The position numbers and the translations under genes are program-made. This document shows, piece after piece, positions 1 through 6,016 of a stretch of DNA of 10,638 bases. Positions within the stretch are counted from its first letter, which is position 1; each line of letters opens with the position of its first letter. A model generated the notes under the pieces. The model was not told the origin of the DNA. It did not search any database and saw only the letters and a list, made by a program, of their open reading frames with translations. This stretch comes from DASSUW01 sp036520135 (GTDB taxonomy: Bacteria > Actinomycetota > Thermoleophilia > Solirubrobacterales > Solirubrobacteraceae): contig DATDKF010000079.1 of assembly GCA_036520135.1 (NCBI GenBank), positions 1-10,638 of the forward strand, given 5' to 3'.

Positions 1-102
1 CACGATCCCGCGCCCGCGTACGTAGACGAGGGTATTGGCGGTGCCGAGGTCCACGGCCATGTCGCGACCGCCGAAGCCGGTGAGATACGAGAAGAAGCCC
101 AT
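1..102 (-). CDS. mreB: Rod shape-determining protein MreB, N-terminal fragment (runs off the window)
   Basis: The first 34 codons of MreB, the actin-like ATPase that forms membrane-associated filaments and guides lateral cell-wall synthesis. Read from an ATG at 102, the start is MGFFSYLTGFGGRDM followed by AVDLGTANTLVYVRGRGIV. This is the phosphate-1 motif of the actin fold (DLGTANT) preceded by the usual short amphipathic, Phe-rich N-terminus that binds the membrane. The rest of the gene lies outside the window. No good Shine-Dalgarno precedes the ATG; the upstream minus-strand bases are pyrimidine-rich (CTCCTCTCC). It follows maf across a roughly 276-bp gap holding a hairpin array, so it may have its own promoter. 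Identification is firm despite the short length because the motif is nearly invariant. Confidence 0.93.
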   Translation of the reverse strand, partial: MGFFSYLTGFGGRDMAVDLGTANTLVYVRGRGIV

Positions 103-215
103 GGAGAGGAGCGCGCGCAGGCGGGCGGCCGAGCCGCCGCAGGGCGGTGAGTGTATCGAAGGGTCCGGAGGCCCAATTGGCGTGAAAACGCGCTGTCAGC
201 CAATCTAGTCAAGGC
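103..215 (-). promoter_or_regulatory. Upstream region of mreB with inverted repeat and weak promoter-like elements
   Basis: This non-coding stretch separates the hairpin array from mreB. It contains an inverted repeat with arms ATTGGC (176-181) and GCCAAT (199-204), and a minus-strand TTGACT (212-207) that resembles a -35 box. No convincing -10 lies 16-18 bases downstream of that box (GTTTTC/TTTTCA is the best). A second, also weak, possibility is TACACT at 155-150. The AT content is locally higher than in neighbouring genes. A promoter or operator for mreB is plausible but not shown. Confidence 0.3.
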
Positions 216-386
216 GCTCGCGCGAGCTTGCGAGTGCGAGTAAGCCGCACTTGAAATCCGCTCGCGCGAGCTTGCGCGTGCGAGTAAGCGGCACTTCAAC
301 TCCGCTCGCGCGAGCTTGCGCGTGCGAGCAAGCCGCACTTCCGCTCGCGCGAGCTTGCGCGTGCGAGCAAGCCGCACTTCAAGTCC
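216..386. repeat. Tandem array of four 39-44 bp hairpin-forming units
   Basis: Four head-to-tail units lie at 216-259, 260-303, 304-342 and 343-386; three are 44 bp and the third is 39 bp. Each begins with the perfect 12-bp palindrome GCTCGCGCGAGC. Each can also fold as an 8-bp stem, GCTCGCGC with GTGCGAGC (or GTGCGAGT), around a ten-base loop GAGCTTGCGA or GAGCTTGCGC. Between stems is a linker of the form AAGCCGCACTTCAAGTCC. The stem includes G.T wobbles on the plus strand (A.C on the minus strand). The last unit contains the maf stop codon (379-381), so the array lies in the 3' untranslated region of maf and upstream of mreB. The loop sequence recurs in two dispersed hairpins at 1339-1387 and 3902-3949. 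There are no unique spacers, so it is not CRISPR. Confidence 0.93.
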
Positions 387-909
387 TGGTCAACAGCTCG
401 TTGACACGGGAGATCGCGAGCCCCACGACGTTGAGATAGTCGCCATCCACGAACGCCACGAGCGAGCCTCCGGCGCCCTGGATCGCGTAGCCGCCGGCGC
501 GGCTCTCCCACTCCCCGGTGGCGACGTAGCGGTCGAGTGTCGCGTCGTCCATCTCGCGGAAAGTCACACGTGTGGTCTCGACCGCCGTGGCCACGATCTC
601 GCCGCTGCGGGCGAGCGCGATCCCGCCCACGACCTCGTGCGTGCGGCCGTTGAGGCGGCCGATGAACTCGCGCGCCTGCGCGGCGTCACGCGGCTTGCCG
701 AGGATCTCGCCTTCGAGCGCCACGACCGTGTCGGCGCCCAGGACGACCTCCCCGGGGACGGCCGCGGCCTTGCGGCGCGCGTTGCGCACGGCGACCTCCG
801 CGGGTTCGCCTGCGGTCTCCTCGTCGACGTCGGCCGGGCGCACCTCGAAGGCGATCCCCGCGTCCTCGAGGATCGCGCGCCGCTGCGGCGATGCCGAGGC
901 AAGAACTAG
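379..909 (-). CDS. maf: Maf-family nucleotide pyrophosphatase, start codon unclear
   Basis: A Maf-like house-cleaning enzyme that hydrolyses non-canonical or modified (d)NTPs to the monophosphate and pyrophosphate. Numbering from the CTA codon at 909, the N-terminal nucleotide-binding motif SASPQRR is at residues 5-11. It is followed by EVRPADVDE, GADTVVALEGEILGKPRD (the catalytic Asp and the Lys) and GGYAIQGAGG near the C-terminus, giving about 176 residues, slightly short of the usual 190. The nearest ordinary start is GTG at 843, but starting there deletes the essential SxSPxRR motif. Between 844 and at least 981 this frame has no ATG, GTG or TTG. The coding region overlaps the ndk stop, in the -1 frame relative to ndk. 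A non-canonical start, a -1 frameshift out of ndk, or a sequence error could explain this. Substrate subclass cannot be read from the sequence. The stop lies within the hairpin array. Confidence 0.88.
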   Translation of the reverse strand, partial: LVLASASPQRRAILEDAGIAFEVRPADVDEETAGEPAEVAVRNARRKAAAVPGEVVLGADTVVALEGEILGKPRDAAQAREFIGRLNGRTHEVVGGIALARSGEIVATAVETTRVTFREMDDATLDRYVATGEWESRAGGYAIQGAGGSLVAFVDGDYLNVVGLAISRVNELLTRT

Positions 910-1310
910 AGGTCGGGGAAGAACAGTGAGGCCTCGCGCTGACCGGACTCGACCGAGTCGGACCCGTGGACCATGTTCTGGCCGACCGCGATCGCGAAGT
1001 CGCCGCGAATCGAGCCGGTCGTCGCCTCGAGCGGGTTCGTGGCGCCGATCACCTGGCGCGCGGCGGTGATCGCCTGGTCGCCCTCGAGCACCATCGCGAC
1101 GATCGGGCCGGACGTGATGAACTCGACCAGCTCGCCGAAGAACGGCTTGCCCTCGTGCTCGGCGTAGTGCCGCTTCGCGAGCTGCTCGTCGACGGTCATG
1201 TGCTTGAGGGCCACGATCTGCAGGCCCTTGCGCTCGAAGCGGGCGATGATCTCGCCGGTCAGGCCACGCGCGAACGCATCGGGCTTGACCAGGATCAGGG
1301 TCCGGTCCAC
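906..1310 (-). CDS. ndk: Nucleoside-diphosphate kinase
   Basis: NDK transfers the gamma-phosphate of ATP to NDPs through a phosphohistidine and keeps cytoplasmic NTP and dNTP pools balanced. The 134-residue product has the full family pattern: LVKPDA with Lys9, HYAEHEGKPFF around 48-58, Arg85, the TNPLEATTGSIRGD region (91-104), and the active-site motif NMVHGSDS with catalytic His115. The start is GTG at 1310, chosen because AAGGA (minus strand, plus positions 1320-1324) sits at proper spacing and MDRTLILVKPDA is the standard N-terminus. The stop TAG (908-906) overlaps the maf reading frame. The 68-bp gap to the upstream zinc-ribbon gene holds most of a dispersed hairpin repeat. Length and motifs are normal, apart from a slightly extended C-terminus ending SLFFPDL. 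Confidence 0.98.
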   Translation of the reverse strand: MDRTLILVKPDAFARGLTGEIIARFERKGLQIVALKHMTVDEQLAKRHYAEHEGKPFFGELVEFITSGPIVAMVLEGDQAITAARQVIGATNPLEATTGSIRGDFAIAVGQNMVHGSDSVESGQREASLFFPDL

Positions 1311-1338
1311 GGTTCAGGTTCCTTTCGAATTTCGGTTG

Positions 1339-1387
1339 CGTTCTCCGGGTCCTCGCAAGCTCGGACCTTCGAACGACGTTACGTTCG
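1339..1387 (-). repeat. Dispersed structured repeat, copy A (between zinc-ribbon gene and ndk)
   Basis: A 49-bp element related to copy B at 3902-3949 (42 of 49 aligned positions identical, one gap). It forms an interrupted hairpin. The outer stem is CGTTC (1339-1343) with GAACG (1371-1375). The inner stem is GGTCC (1348-1352) with GGACC (1363-1367). The ten-base loop is TCGCAAGCTC (1353-1362), which on the minus strand reads GAGCTTGCGA. A conserved tail, ACGTTAC-TTCG, follows at 1376-1387. On the transcribed minus strand the tail supplies the TAA stop of the zinc-ribbon gene (1381-1379), so the hairpin lies just after that stop and before the ndk ribosome-binding site. It could act as a 3'-end or intercistronic structure. 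There is no T-tract, so it is not an evident intrinsic terminator. Confidence 0.85.
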
Positions 1388-1948
1388 GTCGCGGGAGCGG
1401 TCGCGCGACTCGCCGTCGGTCGCGACCTCGGCCGCCACGGTCGGCTGGTCCGTGGTGGAGGAGCGGCCGCGGCGGCGGCGCGTGGCCGGCGGCGGCGGCT
1501 CGGAGTGCATCTCCGCCTCGCAGTACGGGCACAGCTTCCATGCCGGGTCGACCGGCTTGCCGCACGAGTAGCAGCGCTCCTTGAGCTTGCGGCTGCAGCT
1601 CGGGCAGCGCAGGTAGTCGGCCTTGATCTCGTAGTCGCAGTGCGGGCACAGCTGGTAGTCGAGCTGCGCGAGCCGCGCCTCCGCGGCGGTCATCTCCAGC
1701 TCGCGCAGGCGCACATCGTCGACGAACTCGGGCGGGCGGACGATCAGGTAGACGATCGTGCCCACGAACGGGAACAGCGACGCGGCGGTCGCGCACGCCA
1801 CCAGCATCGGGTCGTCGATGCGGCGGCGGGCGTCGGCATACGTCCAGAACAGGAGGGCCAGCCACACCACGATCAGCACGAGCAGCAGCACGTTGACCGC
1901 GGTGTTCACGTCGTCGTTCTTGATGTCGAAGATGGCGACCGGGAGCAT
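1379..1948 (-). CDS. Two-helix membrane protein with double zinc ribbon
   Basis: A 189-residue protein starting at ATG 1948. Residues about 19-37 (VNVLLLVLIVVWLALLFWTY) and 48-70 are strongly hydrophobic and likely form two transmembrane helices. They are followed by a charged linker (RLRELEMTAAEARLAQLD) and a cytoplasmic zinc-binding region. Four CxxC pairs, CPHC (101-104), CPSC (115-118), CYSC (126-129) and CPYC (140-143), give two treble-clef or zinc-ribbon sites of the double-zinc-ribbon type. The C-terminal 45 residues are Pro/Arg/Ser-rich and look disordered. The stop codon is provided by dispersed repeat copy A. It lies 27 bp downstream of the small membrane ORF and upstream of ndk, where some actinobacteria have another membrane protein between folC and ndk. 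The function is not known. No Shine-Dalgarno is obvious before the ATG. Confidence 0.88.
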   Translation of the reverse strand: MLPVAIFDIKNDDVNTAVNVLLLVLIVVWLALLFWTYADARRRIDDPMLVACATAASLFPFVGTIVYLIVRPPEFVDDVRLRELEMTAAEARLAQLDYQLCPHCDYEIKADYLRCPSCSRKLKERCYSCGKPVDPAWKLCPYCEAEMHSEPPPPATRRRRGRSSTTDQPTVAAEVATDGESRDRSRDRT

Positions 1949-1975
1949 GGCTGGCTGGAATCGTAGACGGAGGGG

Positions 1976-2092
1976 TTACAGGAAAGCCCGACCGAAGGCG
2001 TATCCGATCGCGAAAAACACCAGGATCACGAGGGCGACGACGATCGCGACGAGCGCCACCATGGCCAGGACGCTGGGCCCGTTCTCGTTCAC
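1976..2092 (-). CDS. 38-residue single-pass membrane protein, coupled to folC
   Basis: A short ORF starting at GTG 2092, whose first four bases (GTGA) contain the folC stop TGA, a typical translational-coupling overlap. The product begins MNENGPSVLAM, has one continuous hydrophobic stretch at about residues 8-30 (Val/Ala/Ile/Leu/Phe), and ends GYAFGRAFL. The composition, a polar N-terminus followed by one helix and a short basic tail, is that of a small inner-membrane protein rather than chance: a random frame in this GC-rich DNA would be Arg/Ala/Pro-rich. It stops 27 bp before the zinc-ribbon membrane gene, so the two may be a pair. I do not recognise a family and cannot assign a function. 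Confidence 0.72.
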   Translation of the reverse strand: MNENGPSVLAMVALVAIVVALVILVFFAIGYAFGRAFL

Positions 2093-3318
2093 AGCGCCGA
2101 CGCCCTCCGCCGCGCCGGATCGGCCAGCAGGTCGGCCACGAGGTAGATCGACCCGGTGGCCAGGACGGCCCCGTCGGGTCCCGCGAGCTCCTGCGCCCGC
2201 GCCACCGCCGCGCGCGGGTCGCGCACGATCTCCGAGGCCGGGCCGCCGAGCTGCTCGGCCAGCGACGCCAGCGTCGCCGGCGACAGCGCGCGCGGATTGC
2301 GGGAGCTGGTGAACACCGCACCGGCGATCTTCCCGACCAGCGCCCGCAGCATTCCGGCGGCGTCCTTGTCGTCGAGGATCGAAACGACCGCGATCAGCGG
2401 GCGCGCCCCGATCGCATCGGGCAGCGCGGCCGCCAGCGCCTCGACGCCCGACGGGTTGTGCGCCCCGTCGTAGATCGTCAATGGCCGCTGACCCACGACC
2501 TGCATGCGGCCGGGGACCTTGATCCGGCCGGCCACGTCGGCGACGACGCGCGGGTCGAGGTCGCCGAGATGGGCGCGCGCCGCGGCCGCCGCGACCGCGA
2601 AGTTCGTCGCCTGGTAGCCGGGCAGCGCGCGGGCGGCCTCCAGCGGCGCCGCCTCGACGATCCGCGCCCCGGTGGCGACCGCCAGCGCGCGGACCTCGGG
2701 CTCGAGCGGGCCGACGACAAGCGCAGAGTCCGGGCGCACGACCGCGAGCTTCTCGCGGGCGATGTCCTCCGTGGTCGGGCCGAGCCAGCGCGTGTGCTCG
2801 AGCCCGACGTTGGTGAGCACGACGACCGGCGCCCCGAGCACGTTCGTGGCGTCGTGGCGCCCGCCCAGGCCCGCCTCCACGACCGCGACGTCGACGCGCT
2901 CGCGGGCCAACTCGGCGAACGCGGCCGCCGTGACCAGCTCGAACTGGGTGACGCGGTCGTCCTCCTCCAGCGTGCGGTCGACCTTCGCGGCCGCCGCCGC
3001 GGCGCGCTGGACGGCCGCGGCGAACGCGTCGCCGTCGAGGTCGGCGTCGCCGATCCGGATCCGCTCGGCGAACGTGGTCAGGTGCGGCGACAGGAACGCG
3101 CCGGTGCGGACCCCGTGGGCCTCCAGCAGCGCGGCGCACATGCGCACGGTCGAGGACTTGCCGTTCGTTCCCACCACGTGGATCGCGGCGAACCGCTCCT
3201 GGGGACTGCCGAGCACGGTCAGCAGCCGCCGCATGCGCTCCAGCCCGAAGCGCATGCCGAACAGCTCCAGGGAGAGCAGGTGGGCCTCGGCGTCCTCGAG
3301 GCGCCACGGCGTCGCCAC
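2089..3318 (-). CDS. folC: Folylpolyglutamate synthase / dihydrofolate synthase
   Basis: A 409-residue Mur-ligase-family enzyme that adds glutamate to dihydropteroate and/or tetrahydrofolates with ATP in the cytoplasm. The visible pattern is the N-terminal LELFGMRFGLERM, the P-loop VVGTNGKSSTV (GTNGKSS at 50-56), FLSPHLTTFAERIRI, the family signature EAGLGGRHDATN with VVLTNVGLEHTRWLG, and the C-terminal domain with VPGRMQVV and IYDGAHNPSGV. The start is GTG at 3318, whose first base is the last base of the valS stop (TAGTG). A strong GGAGGG (plus positions 3325-3330) lies just upstream inside the valS end, supporting this start and coupled translation. The stop overlaps the next small ORF. 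Whether the enzyme also has dihydrofolate synthase activity cannot be told from sequence alone. Confidence 0.96.
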   Translation of the reverse strand: MATPWRLEDAEAHLLSLELFGMRFGLERMRRLLTVLGSPQERFAAIHVVGTNGKSSTVRMCAALLEAHGVRTGAFLSPHLTTFAERIRIGDADLDGDAFAAAVQRAAAAAAKVDRTLEEDDRVTQFELVTAAAFAELARERVDVAVVEAGLGGRHDATNVLGAPVVVLTNVGLEHTRWLGPTTEDIAREKLAVVRPDSALVVGPLEPEVRALAVATGARIVEAAPLEAARALPGYQATNFAVAAAAARAHLGDLDPRVVADVAGRIKVPGRMQVVGQRPLTIYDGAHNPSGVEALAAALPDAIGARPLIAVVSILDDKDAAGMLRALVGKIAGAVFTSSRNPRALSPATLASLAEQLGGPASEIVRDPRAAVARAQELAGPDGAVLATGSIYLVADLLADPARRRASAL

Positions 3319-5957
3319 TAAAGGCCCTCCAGCTCCCGCTTGAGGCGGTCGAGCTTCTCGCGCTCGGCCTCCACGACCGCGGCCGGCGCCTTGGCGACGA
3401 AGCCCTGGTTGGCGAGCCTGCCCTCTGCGCGCGCGATCTCCTTCTCCAGCGTCGCCCGCTGGGCCGCCGCGCGCTGGGCCGCGGCCTCGAGGTCGACCAC
3501 GTCCGACGCCAGGACGGCGATGTTGCCGCCGGGCACGCCGACCGTCGCGACCGGCTCGCCGCCGTCCGCCGACCACTCGACGCGAGCGAGCCGCGCGACG
3601 TGCTCCGCCGTGCGGTCGTAGCCGGGCGCCTCGAGCCGGGCGGGGACCACCTTGCCGGCGGCGGCGCCGACGCGGTCGCGCCAGCCGCGCAGCTCCTGCG
3701 TGGCGGCGATCGCGCGCGCGATCTCGTCGACGGCGCCGGCGTCGACGAGCGCGTCGTCGCGCTCCGGATAGGGGTGGACGAGGAGCAGGCCCTCGGCACC
3801 GGGGAGGTGCGACCAGATCTCCTCGGTGACGAACGGGATGATCGGATGCGCGAGCGCCAGCGTCTCCGCGAGCACGTAGAGGGCCACGGGATAGGGTGTT
3901 TCGTCCTCCGGTTCTCGCAAGCTCGAACCTGCGGACGACGTTACCTTCGCGTACAGGCGCGGCTTGATCATCTCCAGGTACCAGTCGCAGAGGTCGCCGT
4001 AGACGAAGTCGTAGAGGCCGATCGTGGCGTGGTGGAACTCGAACGAGTCGATCGCGCGCGCGACCTCGGCCTTGGCGCCCTGCAGCCGCGAGAGGATCCA
4101 GGCGTCCTCGACGGTCTGCGCCGGCGGCGCGGTCTCCGGCGCCGTCACGTCCTCGGGCACGCGCAGCAGCACGAGCCGCGACGCGTTCCAGAGCTTGTTG
4201 GCGAGCTGGCGGCCCTGGGCGATCTTCTCCTCGTTGAAGCGGACGTCCTGGGTGGAGGACATCGCGAGCAGGCCGTAGCGGACCGCGTCGGCGCCGTAGG
4301 CAGGGAAGTCGCCGCCCTCGGCGAACACGGGCGGGCGCGGGCCGCCGGCGATGAGGTCGAGCAGGTCGATCCCGGTGCCGAGCGACTTCGACATCCGGCG
4401 GCCGTCGGGCGCCTGGATGATCGCATGCACGTACACGCGGTCGAACGGCACGTCGCCCGGGAACTCGAGGCCCATCATGATCATGCGAGCGACCCAGAGG
4501 AACAGGATGTCGCGCGCCGTCGACAGGACGTCGGTCGGGTAGAACGCCTTCAGCGCGGCCGTCTGCTCGGGCCAGCCGAGCGTCACGAACGGCCAGATGC
4601 CGCTCGAGAACCACGTGTCGAGCACGTCCGGGTCGCGCTCCCAGCCGTCGCCCGCGGGCGGCTCCATGCCGACGTGGCGCTCCTCGCCGCGGTACCAGAC
4701 CGGGATCTGGTGGCCCCACCAGAGCTGGCGCGAGATGCACCAGGGGCGGATCTTCTCCATCCACTCGAAGTAGCGCCGCTCCTGGCCCTCGGGGTGGATC
4801 TTCACGCGGCCGCTGCGGACGACCTCGATCGCCGGCTCGGCCAGCTCGCCCATCTTCATGAACCACTGCAGCGAGATCAGTGGCTCGATCCGCTCGCCGG
4901 AGCGCTGCGAGTACGGGACGCTGTGGACGAGCTGCTCGGTCCGGACGATGCGGCCCTCGGCCCGCAGCGCGTCGACGACCGCCTCGCGTGCCTCGAGCAC
5001 CGGCATGCCCGCGAACCGCTCGCCGGCCGCGTCGGTCATCAGGCCGTCCTCGCCGATGACCGTGACCTCCTCGAGCCCGTGCGCGCGGCCGATCTCGAAG
5101 TCGTTCGGGTCGTGCCCGGGCGTGATCTTGAGCGCGCCGGTGCCGAACTCCGGCTTGACGTAGTCGTCGGCGATGACCTTCAGGCGGCGCCCGACGAGCG
5201 GCAGGATCGCGATCTCGCCGATCAGCCGCGTGTAGCGGTCGTCGTCGGGATGGACGGCGATCGCCGTGTCGGCGAGCATCGTCTCCGGGCGCACGGTCGC
5301 CACCGTCACCGACCCGCCGCCGCTCTCCAGCGGGTAGTCGACGTAGTACAGCGTGTCGGTGACCTCGCGCTCCTCGACCTCGAGGTCGGAGATCGCCGAG
5401 TGCGTCCCGGGGTCCCAGTTGACCATGTAGTTGTCGCGGTAGATCAGGCCGTTGTCGTAGAGGTCGACGAAGACCTTCTGGACCGCGCGCGCGTACGGGG
5501 GATCGAGCGTGAAGCGCTCGTCCTCGTAGTCGCAGGAGGCGCCGAGGCGCTTGAACTGCTCGACGATCGTGGAGCCGTACTGCTCGCGCCAGCGCCACAC
5601 GCGCTCGACGAACGCCTCGCGGCCGATCTCCTCGCGGCTCGTGCCCTCCGACTTGAGCAGGCGCTCGACCTGGGTCTGCGTCGCGATCCCCGCGTGGTCG
5701 GTGCCGAAGATCCACTTCGTCCGCTTCCCGCGCATGCGGGCGAGGCGGATCAGCGTGTCCTGCACCGCGCCGTTGAGCGCGTGGCCCATGTGCAGCGCCC
5801 CGGTGACGTTCGGCAGCGGGATCGCGATTGAGTAGTTGTCGGCGGCGTCGCCGGCCGGCTCGGGATGGAACAGCCCGGACTCGAGCCAGCGCGCGAGCAC
5901 GCGCGCCTCCGCCTCGGCGGCGTCGTATCGGGTGCGGCGCTCGAGCTCGTCGTTCAT
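3318..5957 (-). CDS. valS: Valyl-tRNA synthetase
   Basis: A class I aminoacyl-tRNA synthetase of 879 residues, the usual size, which charges tRNA-Val and edits Thr. The order of parts is: the Rossmann core with PLPNVTGALHMGHALN (the HIGH motif as HMGH, 56-59); the editing domain in the middle; ISRQLWWGHQIPVWY; the RMSKS signature at 521-525; the anticodon-binding helical domain with WYLEMIKPRLY and LAHPIIPFVTEEIWSHLPG; and the C-terminal coiled-coil arm (LEKEIARAEGRLANQGFVAKAPAAVV). The ATG at 5957 (MNDELERRTRYDAAEAEARV) fits family N-termini. There is no clear Shine-Dalgarno before it. A structured repeat copy is inserted in frame as residues about 670-686, in the anticodon-binding domain. 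The 3' end overlaps folC by one base. In many actinobacteria clpX lies directly upstream, but here the region 5958-9067 intervenes. Confidence 0.98.
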   Translation of the reverse strand: MNDELERRTRYDAAEAEARVLARWLESGLFHPEPAGDAADNYSIAIPLPNVTGALHMGHALNGAVQDTLIRLARMRGKRTKWIFGTDHAGIATQTQVERLLKSEGTSREEIGREAFVERVWRWREQYGSTIVEQFKRLGASCDYEDERFTLDPPYARAVQKVFVDLYDNGLIYRDNYMVNWDPGTHSAISDLEVEEREVTDTLYYVDYPLESGGGSVTVATVRPETMLADTAIAVHPDDDRYTRLIGEIAILPLVGRRLKVIADDYVKPEFGTGALKITPGHDPNDFEIGRAHGLEEVTVIGEDGLMTDAAGERFAGMPVLEAREAVVDALRAEGRIVRTEQLVHSVPYSQRSGERIEPLISLQWFMKMGELAEPAIEVVRSGRVKIHPEGQERRYFEWMEKIRPWCISRQLWWGHQIPVWYRGEERHVGMEPPAGDGWERDPDVLDTWFSSGIWPFVTLGWPEQTAALKAFYPTDVLSTARDILFLWVARMIMMGLEFPGDVPFDRVYVHAIIQAPDGRRMSKSLGTGIDLLDLIAGGPRPPVFAEGGDFPAYGADAVRYGLLAMSSTQDVRFNEEKIAQGRQLANKLWNASRLVLLRVPEDVTAPETAPPAQTVEDAWILSRLQGAKAEVARAIDSFEFHHATIGLYDFVYGDLCDWYLEMIKPRLYAKVTSSAGSSLREPEDETPYPVALYVLAETLALAHPIIPFVTEEIWSHLPGAEGLLLVHPYPERDDALVDAGAVDEIARAIAATQELRGWRDRVGAAAGKVVPARLEAPGYDRTAEHVARLARVEWSADGGEPVATVGVPGGNIAVLASDVVDLEAAAQRAAAQRATLEKEIARAEGRLANQGFVAKAPAAVVEAEREKLDRLKRELEGL
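3902..3949 (-). repeat. Dispersed structured repeat, copy B, in frame inside valS
   Basis: A 48-bp element (a multiple of three) matching copy A at 1339-1387. The outer stem is CGTCC (3902-3906) with GGACG (3933-3937). The inner stem is GGTTC (3910-3914) with GAACC (3925-3929). The loop TCGCAAGCTC (3915-3924) is identical to copy A, and the tail ACGTTAC-TTCG follows. Relative to copy A, each stem carries one substitution on both sides that preserves pairing. It is translated in ValS as roughly KVTSSAGSSLREPEDE, a polar Ser/Glu-rich segment. It makes the distance between the KP of WYLEMIKP and HPIIPF about nine residues longer than in the E. coli enzyme (compared from memory), consistent with a surface-loop insertion. 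Confidence 0.85.
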
Positions 5958-5977
5958 CGGGCCGAGGAGTCTAGATC

Positions 5978-6016
5978 GGCGGGAATGACGGCCGCCCGAC
6001 CGACGTCCTTCCCGCC
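5978..6016. repeat. Inverted repeat upstream of valS
   Basis: Perfect 8-bp arms, GGCGGGAA (5978-5985) and TTCCCGCC (6009-6016), are separated by 23 bases. They lie between the valS start at 5957 and the ATG of a decayed plus-strand gene at 6017. It could be an operator or transcript hairpin in the valS leader, or part of the remnant's old control region. A minus-strand TAGACT (5974-5969) resembles a -10 box, but no -35 box accompanies it. I see no T-box leader features. Confidence 0.4.

Noticed and set aside
216..386. CRISPR array
   Set aside because: The units are contiguous variants of one sequence without unique spacers, and no cas genes are present.
251..511. Short ORFs rich in ARACACEQA-type repeats on both strands over the hairpin array
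   Set aside because: They are translations of the tandem repeat and run into maf out of frame; no start signals or independent support.
1580..1600. A further near-match to the repeat loop (GAGCTTGCGG) inside the zinc-ribbon gene
   Set aside because: It encodes the Arg-Lys-Leu-Lys stretch between zinc sites, lacks the flanking complementary arms, and is a plausible chance match.
2089..5715. A 1208-codon minus-strand frame that includes folC and extends through valS
   Set aside because: Only the part from GTG 3318 is protein-like (folC). The upstream extension is an out-of-frame reading of valS.
3600..5831. A 743-codon open frame on the plus strand across valS
   Set aside because: Its translation is an Arg/Asp/Val/Leu-rich composition typical of the antisense frame of a GC-rich gene, with no recognisable domain. 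The opposite strand encodes a complete ValS.
5958..6016. T-box riboswitch upstream of valS
   Set aside because: The leader is too short before the next feature and shows no T-box sequence or specifier stem; only a simple inverted repeat is visible.
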